A DNA stretch of 22,714 bases from CAZMLC01 sp964567125 (GTDB taxonomy: Bacteria > Verrucomicrobiota > Kiritimatiellia > RFP12 > UBA1067): the NCBI GenBank assembly GCA_964567125.1, contig CAZMLC010000045.1, positions 1-22,714 of the forward strand, in the 5' to 3' direction. Under the pieces are notes generated by a model. That model saw nothing but the letters and a program-made list of their open reading frames with translations. It did not search any database and was not told the DNA's origin. Of this stretch, positions 16,588 to 22,714 are shown one piece after another; position 1 is the first letter of the stretch; every line of letters begins with the position of its first letter. The position numbers were made by a program, and so were the translations under genes.

Positions 16588-16594
16588 GAGGAGG
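16588..16594 (+). promoter_or_regulatory. Strong ribosome binding site of katG
   Basis: GAGGAGG lies 4 bases before the ATG at 16599. The preceding A+T-rich stretch (about 16480-16585) must hold the promoter, but no hexamer pair with good spacing stands out, and no clear OxyR, PerR or Fur box is visible. Confidence 0.75.
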
Positions 16595-16598
16595 CCCC

Positions 16599-18800
16599 AT
16601 GAGTACAGCAAGTCAATGTCCCGTAACGGGTCACGGTCACGCGCACACAGCAGGTAGCGGCACAGCAAACCGGGATTGGTGGCCGAATCAACTCCGGCTG
16701 GATATTCTCCACCAGCATACGGACAAGTCCAATCCGATGGGCAAGGACTTCAACTATGCCGAGGCCTTTAAAACGCTGGATCTCGCGGCCGTGAAAAAGG
16801 ATCTGCGCGAGCTCATGACGCAATCAAAAACGTGGTGGCCCGCAGATTTCGGCCATTACGGTCCGTTGATGATCCGCATGGCGTGGCACAGTGCCGGCAC
16901 CTACCGGGTCAACGACGGCCGCGGCGGTGCAGGTCACGGCAACCAACGTTTCCCGCCGCTCAACAGCTGGCCAGACAATGTCAATCTCGATAAAGCCCGG
17001 CGCCTGCTCTGGCCGATCAAGCAGAAGTATGGCCGTAACATTTCCTGGGCTGACCTCATGATCCTTGCCGGCAACGTCGCGCTGGAATCCATGGGCTTTA
17101 AAACGTTTGGCTTTGCCGGCGGCCGCGACGACATCTGGGAACCGGAGAAAGATATCTACTGGGGTTCAGAGAAGACGTGGCTCGGCGATACGCGCTATTC
17201 CGGCGACCGCGATCTCGAAAACCCGCTCGCCGCGGTCCAGATGGGCTTGATCTATGTCAACCCCGAGGGACCGAATGGCAATCCCGACCCCATGGCCGCG
17301 GCCCGCGATATCCGCGAAACGTTCGCGCGCATGGCTATGAACGACGAAGAGACCGTCGCGCTCATCGCAGGCGGTCACACCTTCGGCAAGACGCACGGTG
17401 CCGGTCCGGCCACGCATGTCGGTCCTGAACCTGAAGCCGCAGGCCTCGAAGAGCAAGGCCTTGGCTGGAAAAGCAGCTTCGGAACCGGCAAAGGCGGCGA
17501 TACCATCACCAGCGGTCTGGAGGTCACCTGGACAACCACGCCGACCCAGTGGGGTATCGGCTTCTTCAAGAATCTCTTTGGTTACGAATGGGAACTTACC
17601 AAGAGTCCTGCAGGCGCCCAGCAGTGGAAACCGAAAGGTACGGCCGGTGCAGGCACGGTACCGGATGCGCACGATCCAGCCAAGCGGCATCAGCCGACCA
17701 TGCTGACCACGGATCTCGCGCTGCGCGTTGATCCGATTTATGAAAAGATTTCGCGCCGCTTTATGGAAAATCCGGAAGTCTTTGCCGATGCCTTTGCCCG
17801 CGCCTGGTTCAAGCTGACCCACCGCGACATGGGCCCGCGCAGCCGCTACCTCGGTCCTGAGGTGCCAGCTGAAACGCTCATCTGGCAGGACCCCATTCCC
17901 GCGGTCAACCACGCCCTGATTGGCGCGACCGACCAGGCCATACTCAAGCGTGCGGTGCTCTCCTCAGGATTAACCGTATCGGAGCTGGTCTCAACCGCAT
18001 GGGCCTCGGCCTCAACCTTCCGCGGGTCCGACAAGCGCGGCGGCGCGAACGGCGCACGCATTCGCCTCGCACCGCAGAACGCATGGGCTGCAAACCAGCC
18101 TGCGCAATTGGCCGTCGTGCTGAAGAAACTGGCAGAAATCCAGCACACCTTTAACCAGGCGCAAACAACCGACAAGCGGGTCTCGCTCGCTGACCTGATT
18201 GTCCTTGCCGGATGCGCCGCGATTGAACAGGCGGCCCAGGATGCAGGCGTCCACCTCAGCGTTCCCTTTACACCTGGACGCATGGATGCTGCACAGGAAG
18301 AGACAGACGTCGCCTCGTTCGCGGTACTCGAACCTGTTGCCGACGGCTTCCGCAACTATCAGAAGTGTCGTTTTGCCGTACGCGCAGAGGAGCTGCTGAT
18401 TGACAAGGCGCAGCTGCTCACCCTGACCGCGCCGGAAATGACCGTGCTGATCGGCGGCTTGCGCGTCTTGAATACGAACGTCGGACAGACGGCGCATGGC
18501 GTATTCACCGAACGGCCCGGAACGCTGACCAACGACTTCTTCATCAACATCCTCGACATGGATACGGTGTGGAAACCGACTTCCGATACTAACGAGCTAT
18601 TTGAGGGACGCGATGCTGCAAGCGGAAAAGTGAAATGGACCGCTACGCGCGTCGATCTGGTCTTCGGCTCAAACGCGCAACTGCGCGCGATTGCCGAGGT
18701 CTACGCCAGTGCTGACGGACAGACGAAATTTCTGACTGACTTCATTGCCGCATGGGACAAAGTCATGAATCTCGATCGTTTTGATCTGGCCAACCGTTAA
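16599..18800 (+). CDS. katG: Catalase-peroxidase KatG
   Basis: This 733-aa bifunctional haem enzyme breaks down hydrogen peroxide and has broad peroxidase activity. Full length and all family hallmarks are present. The distal site is Arg93, Trp96 and His97 in MIRMAWHSAGTYR. The Trp-Tyr-Met cross-link residues are Trp96, Tyr219 (MGLIYVNPEGP) and Met245 (ETFARMAMNDE). The proximal His260 is in AGGHTFGKTHGAG and the proximal Trp311 in SGLEVTWTTTPTQW. The second, haem-free domain is intact to the C-terminus. There is no signal peptide; the His-rich N-terminus (GHGHAH) may bind metal but is variable in this family. The gene is flanked upstream by the PATR terminator and downstream by a large palindrome, so it appears monocistronic. 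Confidence 0.98.
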   Translation: MSTASQCPVTGHGHAHTAGSGTANRDWWPNQLRLDILHQHTDKSNPMGKDFNYAEAFKTLDLAAVKKDLRELMTQSKTWWPADFGHYGPLMIRMAWHSAGTYRVNDGRGGAGHGNQRFPPLNSWPDNVNLDKARRLLWPIKQKYGRNISWADLMILAGNVALESMGFKTFGFAGGRDDIWEPEKDIYWGSEKTWLGDTRYSGDRDLENPLAAVQMGLIYVNPEGPNGNPDPMAAARDIRETFARMAMNDEETVALIAGGHTFGKTHGAGPATHVGPEPEAAGLEEQGLGWKSSFGTGKGGDTITSGLEVTWTTTPTQWGIGFFKNLFGYEWELTKSPAGAQQWKPKGTAGAGTVPDAHDPAKRHQPTMLTTDLALRVDPIYEKISRRFMENPEVFADAFARAWFKLTHRDMGPRSRYLGPEVPAETLIWQDPIPAVNHALIGATDQAILKRAVLSSGLTVSELVSTAWASASTFRGSDKRGGANGARIRLAPQNAWAANQPAQLAVVLKKLAEIQHTFNQAQTTDKRVSLADLIVLAGCAAIEQAAQDAGVHLSVPFTPGRMDAAQEETDVASFAVLEPVADGFRNYQKCRFAVRAEELLIDKAQLLTLTAPEMTVLIGGLRVLNTNVGQTAHGVFTERPGTLTNDFFINILDMDTVWKPTSDTNELFEGRDAASGKVKWTATRVDLVFGSNAQLRAIAEVYASADGQTKFLTDFIAAWDKVMNLDRFDLANR

Positions 18801-18833
18801 CCGATACGCGGGGCCTAACGCCACACACAGCGA

Positions 18834-18889
18834 ACTGGGAATGCTGAGAATACTGGGAGTACTGAGTCAGTATTCCCAGTACTCTCAGC
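18834..18889. repeat. Nonamer repeats forming a near-perfect 47-base palindrome
   Basis: Four consecutive 9-base units run ACTGGGAAT (18834), GCTGAGAAT (18843), ACTGGGAGT (18852) and ACTGAGTCA (18861). The same units then occur inverted from 18867. As a result 18843-18865 pairs with 18867-18889 around a central G at 18866, with one A-C mismatch and one G-T wobble in 23 positions. There is no T tract after it, so it is not a standard intrinsic terminator, although the RNA would form a very stable hairpin 3' of katG. It could also be an intergenic repetitive element. Confidence 0.85.
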
Positions 18890-18895
18890 CTCGGG

Positions 18896-18908
18896 TTCAA
18901 GACTTGAA
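18896..18908. promoter_or_regulatory. Palindromic operator candidate
   Basis: TTCAAGACTTGAA is a perfect 13-base palindrome (6-base arms around a central A). It overlaps the predicted -35 box of the cyclase-rnc unit, a position where a bound repressor would block RNA polymerase. No regulator gene is adjacent. Confidence 0.4.
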
Positions 18909-18932
18909 AAACGCGTGCGCCTCGTGCATAAT
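18904..18932 (+). promoter_or_regulatory. Promoter of the cyclase-rnc unit
   Basis: TTGAAA (18904-18909) and CATAAT (18927-18932) are separated by the optimal 17 bases and match four and five positions of the sigma-70 consensus. Standard geometry places transcription start at 18939, which is the G of the proposed GTG start codon, so the mRNA would have no leader. Confidence 0.6.
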
Positions 18933-18938
18933 TGCAGC

Positions 18939-20729
18939 GTGTTCGAAGAACAAAACAGATACGGCTCTCTGCGTCAGCAACTCCTGGCCTTGCGCACGGG
19001 AGACGTCTGGACCGGAGAGCTGGCCTCCAGCGCCCTCAGTACGGCATTGACCTTCGTTGCGCTCGGATCAGAGGCACCGGAAAGTCTGCGCTGGCTGCTG
19101 GACCACGCCAATGAGGACGGCGGCTGGGGCGATACGCCAAAGAGCATCTCAAACCTCAGCACCACGCTCATCGTACGCGACACCCTGATCTATGCGGAAC
19201 GCATGCAGCTCTGCGGCGCAGAGTGTGAACGCGTATCCCGGACGCGGCAGCGTGCGGACATCTGGATCCGCGCAAAAGCAGGCGGCGAATCGCCCGCCTC
19301 CATTGTGACCGCCTTGGCGCGCATCTATGGTCATGACCGCACGTTTGCCGTGCCGATCCTCGTGTTCCATGCCATCAGTACCGGGGACGCAAACTGCTGG
19401 CACGAAATACCGCCCCTGCCCTTTCTCCTCGCCCTCCTTCCGCGTGGGTTCTACCGGCTGCTGCGGCTCCACGTGGTGAGCTATGCCCTCCCGGCACTCA
19501 TTGCCGTAGGACTCTGCCGCTCCATCGCGAAAGCCCGCGCGCAACGCCGCTGCGCCTGGGCCGCCTACGTCGCAGCCCCGCTGTTACGCAAACTGCACGC
19601 CCTGCAACCGAGCCATGGCGGATTCCTGGATGCAACACCGCTCACGGCCTTTGTCTGTCTCGCGCTCCGGCACGCCGGTTTCGGCAATCACGTTGTCTAC
19701 ACGCGCGGCCTCCAGTTTCTGCGCACATCGCTGCGGCCGGACGGCAGCACCGCGATCGACTCGAATTTGCGGACCTGGGTCACTTCGCTGGCGATCCGCA
19801 GTCTGCTCATTGATCACCCCCAGGCCGAGGACCTGCCCCAGCAGGCGCGGAACGACTTGATCCGCTGGTACTGCGCAACGCAGCACAGCGTCGTCCACCC
19901 CTTCACCGGCGCCGCGCCGGGCGGCTGGGCCTGGACCGACCTGCCCGGCGGCGTGCCGGATGCGGACGACACCAGCGGCGCGCTGGTCGCCCTGCATCTG
20001 CTTTCAGAGCCCCAGCCCTCACCGGAGATCGTGCGCGTCGCCCAGGCGGGCCTTATGTGGCTGCTCTCGGTCCAGAACCGCAATGGCGGCATCCCGACCT
20101 TCTGCCGCGGCTGGGGAAAACTTCCCTTTGATCAAAGCTGCCCAGACATTACCGCGCATGCGCTGCATGCCTGTGCGCGCTGGCTGCCGCTCTTGGAGGT
20201 AACCCCTTCCCTGACGCCGGATTGCACGGACCGCCTGAAAAAGGCGATTGTCAAGATGCTCCGCTACCTGCATAATACGCAACATCTCGATGGCCGCTGG
20301 GATGCGCTCTGGTTCGGACATCAGGCGCATCCGCACGGGAAAAATCCGATTATCGGGACCGCCCGCGTTGTTGACGCTCTACGGCATGCACACGCGGCGG
20401 GTCTGGATGCCGCGGAACTGTCACCCATGATTCAACGGGGGTGTGACTGGCTTGCGGCGCAGCAAGGCGAGCATGGCGCGTGGAGCATGGGCGCTGCGGG
20501 CGGCATGGAAGAGACCGCCCTGGCCATCATCGCGCTGGCAGGCACAGCGAACACGGTTGCCGCGCATCGGGGCGGCGCATGGCTGAGAAGCCATCCGCTT
20601 GAGGCGCTCAGCGTGCCGGCACCGATTGGACTTTATTTCGCCCTGCTCTGGTATCATGAACAGCTTTATCCGCGCGTCTGGGTCTTGGAGGCGCTCGGCA
20701 AACTTGAGAACGGAATATCGCATGGTTGA
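18939..20729 (+). CDS. Squalene-hopene-cyclase-like class II terpene cyclase family protein
   Basis: This 596-aa protein, with no signal peptide, is built of alpha-barrel prenyltransferase/squalene-oxidase repeats. Recognisable are an N-terminal GELASSALSTA segment, a first DGGWGD repeat (Trp63), RIYGHDRTFAVPIL, VVSYALPALIAVGL, QPSHGGFLDATPLT and RPDGSTAIDSNLRTWVTSL. These are landmarks of a cyclase subfamily common in planctomycetes and relatives. The catalytic acid motif of class II cyclases is present as D341-A-D-D-T (PDADDTSGA), so cyclisation of a squalene-type polyprene is plausible. The length is a little below the usual 630-680 of hopene cyclases. No squalene-synthesis genes are in the window, so substrate and product are unknown. 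The start is taken as GTG 18939: an ATG at 18915 lies between the -35 and -10 boxes and so upstream of the predicted transcript. The 3' end overlaps rnc by 8 bases. Confidence 0.8.
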   Translation: MFEEQNRYGSLRQQLLALRTGDVWTGELASSALSTALTFVALGSEAPESLRWLLDHANEDGGWGDTPKSISNLSTTLIVRDTLIYAERMQLCGAECERVSRTRQRADIWIRAKAGGESPASIVTALARIYGHDRTFAVPILVFHAISTGDANCWHEIPPLPFLLALLPRGFYRLLRLHVVSYALPALIAVGLCRSIAKARAQRRCAWAAYVAAPLLRKLHALQPSHGGFLDATPLTAFVCLALRHAGFGNHVVYTRGLQFLRTSLRPDGSTAIDSNLRTWVTSLAIRSLLIDHPQAEDLPQQARNDLIRWYCATQHSVVHPFTGAAPGGWAWTDLPGGVPDADDTSGALVALHLLSEPQPSPEIVRVAQAGLMWLLSVQNRNGGIPTFCRGWGKLPFDQSCPDITAHALHACARWLPLLEVTPSLTPDCTDRLKKAIVKMLRYLHNTQHLDGRWDALWFGHQAHPHGKNPIIGTARVVDALRHAHAAGLDAAELSPMIQRGCDWLAAQQGEHGAWSMGAAGGMEETALAIIALAGTANTVAAHRGGAWLRSHPLEALSVPAPIGLYFALLWYHEQLYPRVWVLEALGKLENGISHG

Positions 20730-21429
20730 CACACACGACGCGTTGGAGTCATTGGAAAAACGTCTGGAGTATTGTTTCACCGACAAGAAACTCCTTGAAA
20801 CGGCGCTGACGTCGCCCTCTTATCGCGCGACACACCCGACCGAACAGGACAATCAACGCCTTGAATTCCTGGGCGATGCCGTACTCGGTCTGCTCGTGGC
20901 TGAATATGTCTACACAACCTACACCAGCGAACCCGAGGGCGCACTGACCGTGCGCCGCACGCGCGTGGCGAATGGTCGCGCGCTTGCGGATGTTGCACGC
21001 CACCTCGACCTTGGACGTTATCTGCGCATCGGCGTCAGCGATGTCACGACCGGAGGCCGCGACAAGGAACGCCTCCTCACCGATGCCATGGAAGCCGTGA
21101 TCGGCGCAGCCTGGTGCGATGGCGGCCTCGCCGCCGCGCAGGCCATCTTCACCGTGATCCTGCGCGAGAAATCAACCGAGATCGAGGATCTCTGGGATGA
21201 GAATCCCAAAGGGAAATTGCAGGAACTGGCGCAGCGTCTGGGCTGGGCCAACTCACCGCACTACGCGCTGCTTGCAACAACAGGGCCGGATCACTCGCCC
21301 AGCTACCAGGTGGAAGCCAGCGTCATACAGGGGCAACGGGCCATCGGCGAGGGCCGGACCAAGCGGATGGCTGAAGCCAACGCCGCGCAGAAACTGCTCG
21401 CCGTGCTGCATGCGGAAAACATCTGCTGA
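20722..21429 (+). CDS. rnc: Ribonuclease III
   Basis: This 235-aa endonuclease cleaves double-stranded RNA in rRNA and mRNA processing, acting as a dimer in the cytoplasm. The catalytic domain carries the signature QRLEFLGDAVLG with Glu48 and Asp52, and the second metal-binding pair Asp121 and Glu124 in LLTDAMEAVIGA. A C-terminal double-stranded-RNA-binding domain begins at about residue 161 (NPKGKLQELAQRLGW) and ends with the usual AEANAAQKLL helix. The ATG at 20722 lies inside the last codons of the cyclase gene, which has only a weak upstream ribosome site, so translation is probably coupled to it. An in-frame ATG at 20599 would add 41 residues not found in the family and is unlikely. Confidence 0.96.
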   Translation: MVDTHDALESLEKRLEYCFTDKKLLETALTSPSYRATHPTEQDNQRLEFLGDAVLGLLVAEYVYTTYTSEPEGALTVRRTRVANGRALADVARHLDLGRYLRIGVSDVTTGGRDKERLLTDAMEAVIGAAWCDGGLAAAQAIFTVILREKSTEIEDLWDENPKGKLQELAQRLGWANSPHYALLATTGPDHSPSYQVEASVIQGQRAIGEGRTKRMAEANAAQKLLAVLHAENIC

Positions 21430-21448
21430 GGCGCCGCCACACTCCGTA

Positions 21449-21490
21449 AAACAAAAAAAACGGCGGGCAAACCCGCCGTTTTTTTTGTTT
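21449..21490. terminator. Bidirectional intrinsic terminator
   Basis: A perfect 19-base-pair stem (21449-21467 with 21472-21490) surrounds a CAAA loop. The GC core is CGGCGGG/CCCGCCG and the outer part is A8 opposite T8. Because the A and T runs flank the core symmetrically, it can end rnc transcripts on the plus strand and would also act on the minus strand. However, the oxidoreductase stop codon at 21512 lies 21 bases upstream of it in that direction, which is ideal for serving both genes. Confidence 0.95.
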
Positions 21491-21511
21491 GCAGATTTCT
21501 CTGCGTCAGCC

Positions 21512-22714
21512 TTAGAACTCCCAGCCTTTGCGGATATGCGGCGTGAGCAACAGATTGGCTTCCGCGTTGTTCGCGAAGCTCTGTTTGGCGCTGTTCCATT
21601 CCAGCTTGCCCGGAATGCGCTGCGCAATGCAGCCCACAAGCATGCCTTCCAGCAACGGAATCGAATGTTCCACGTCGGACAAGCACTTGCCCTGACCCTT
21701 ACAGGCCTGGACGAATTCGCGATGATGTTCCGAACCGCGCGGCAGGAAGGTCGGGATCGAGGCAAAAGTATCGCCCTTGGCGACAGACTTCATCTTGGAA
21801 TCCCCCTTCAACGCGATGTAGGCATCTGCACCATAATCGTTCGTGCTGACGAGCATACCCTTGTCACCAATGACCAAGCAACCGGTCCGCGGCACTTCGC
21901 CGAGCGTGGCGATCACGGGCGGCATGATATCCGCGGAGGGCTTCAGATTGCCATCGTACCAGAAGAGCGAAACTTCCGGCATGGCGCCGCGCGCCGCATA
22001 GGTCATCCTGACAATGCTCTTGCTCGGGAAGGAATCCTTGTTCTTGCCTTCGATCTTGACGCACTCCGCTGCGACCACCTTACCCAGCTTCAAGCCGCGG
22101 AACGGCAGGTTCATCGTGTGGCAGGCCATATCGCCGAACGCGCCAGTGCCATAATCGAAGAAACCGCGCCACTTGAAGGGATAGGTATCCTTCTTGTACG
22201 GCACGACCGGCGCTGTACCCAGCCAGCTATCCCAATCCAGCGTCGAAGGAATCGGATCCGAACCTTCCGGACGGAGCATGCCCTGTGGCCACACCGGACG
22301 ATTGGTCCAAACGTGCACTTCCGTGACGTTACCGAGAATGCCAGAACTCAACACTTCGACATTGCGGCGAAGACCATCGCTCGCGCTGCCCTGGTTGCCC
22401 ATCTGCGTCACCACGCCGTTGGTCTTGGCAACCTTCTCGAAATACCCCAATTCCCAGATCGTACGGACGAGCGGTTTCTCAACATAGGCGTGCATGCCCA
22501 TCTTCATCGCGCGGATCGCTGCCGGAGCATGCGTGTGGTCAGGCGTCGAAACAAGCACGGCATCCAGATTCTTGCACTCATCCAGCATCTTGCGATAGTC
22601 GCTGTAGCACTTGACATCCTTGGTCGAAGCGCCCTTGCCTTCCATGTGCTTCAGTGCGCGGTCCACGCTCGTACGGTCGACATCGCACAGCGCAACGATA
22701 TTCTCGCCCATGCC
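21512..22714 (-). CDS. Gfo/Idh/MocA family oxidoreductase (5' end outside window)
   Basis: At least 400 residues of an NAD(P)-dependent sugar or inositol-type dehydrogenase are visible. The open frame continues past the right edge, so the N-terminus with the GxGxxG nucleotide loop, and possibly a Tat signal as often seen in PVC members, is missing; the ATG near 22711 is internal. Seen here are ALCDVD (end of the second Rossmann strand), VSTPDHTHAPAAI, the conserved EKP with Lys at about visible residue 79-80 (MHAYVEKPLV), GNQGSAS, and GDMACHTMN with the candidate catalytic His near residue 198. The C-terminal region (FLPRGSEHHREFVQACKG, then LSDVEHSIPLLEGMLVG) is typical of the planctomycete/verrucomicrobial clade. 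The exact sugar substrate cannot be read from the sequence. It converges on rnc and shares its terminator. Confidence 0.9.
   Translation of the reverse strand, partial: GMGENIVALCDVDRTSVDRALKHMEGKGASTKDVKCYSDYRKMLDECKNLDAVLVSTPDHTHAPAAIRAMKMGMHAYVEKPLVRTIWELGYFEKVAKTNGVVTQMGNQGSASDGLRRNVEVLSSGILGNVTEVHVWTNRPVWPQGMLRPEGSDPIPSTLDWDSWLGTAPVVPYKKDTYPFKWRGFFDYGTGAFGDMACHTMNLPFRGLKLGKVVAAECVKIEGKNKDSFPSKSIVRMTYAARGAMPEVSLFWYDGNLKPSADIMPPVIATLGEVPRTGCLVIGDKGMLVSTNDYGADAYIALKGDSKMKSVAKGDTFASIPTFLPRGSEHHREFVQACKGQGKCLSDVEHSIPLLEGMLVGCIAQRIPGKLEWNSAKQSFANNAEANLLLTPHIRKGWEF

Noticed and set aside
17166..17912. 248-aa open frame on the minus strand inside katG
   Set aside because: It is antisense to a strongly conserved gene and shows no protein family features; long antisense frames are expected at this base composition.
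18891..18912. GGGTTCAAGACTTG resembling the T-arm of a tRNA
   Set aside because: The putative arm needs two wobble pairs, and no acceptor, D or anticodon arms can be built from the sequence before it, which is the nonamer palindrome.

Overview
The window reads as chromosome from a member of the PVC group, most likely Kiritimatiellota (or a close Verrucomicrobiota/Lentisphaerota relative). This is inferred from gene content, not from a marker gene. The indicators are very large secreted proteins built from LamG-like and autotransporter-associated beta-strand (PATR) repeats, a CE1-type esterase fused to an SMP-30-like beta-propeller, a squalene-hopene-cyclase-like protein of the kind common in planctomycetes and relatives, and a Gfo/Idh/MocA oxidoreductase. 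Coding DNA is fairly GC-rich and the short intergenic stretches are clearly richer in A+T. No tRNA, rRNA, CRISPR array, transposase or integrase is visible, and no gene-free stretch exceeds 300 bases.

Layout. Positions 21-16346 hold five large exported proteins in alternating orientation: a 1199-aa glycoside-hydrolase-like enzyme (+), a 516-aa esterase/propeller protein (-), a 1259-aa protein made of three tandem LamG-containing modules (+), an 819-aa lipoprotein of unrecognised family (-), and a 1473-aa PATR/LamG protein (+). Positions 16599-18800 encode a catalase-peroxidase (katG). Positions 18939-21429 are a two-gene unit, a terpene-cyclase-family protein whose end overlaps the start of rnc (RNase III) by 8 bases. 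Positions 21512-22714 (-) are a Gfo/Idh/MocA oxidoreductase that runs off the right edge.

How the genes may work together. The first five look like a surface or extracellular glycan-processing group: a candidate retaining glycosidase, a carbohydrate-type esterase, and large beta-rich proteins likely to bind polysaccharide or coat the cell. No transporter or regulator lies beside them, so a shared substrate is inference only. The katG, cyclase-rnc and oxidoreductase units are each separated from this group by hairpins or promoters and look like independent chromosomal genes.

Most worth checking: (1) two genes whose predicted -10 box places the transcription start exactly on the start codon, suggesting leaderless mRNAs (positions 21 and 18939); (2) an almost perfect 47-base palindrome built from 9-base repeats between katG and the cyclase; (3) a shared C-terminal tail, G-T-(I/V)-x-x-V-R, on two otherwise different giant secreted proteins that lack any outer-membrane barrel; (4) an unrecognised lipoprotein family at 9194-11653.
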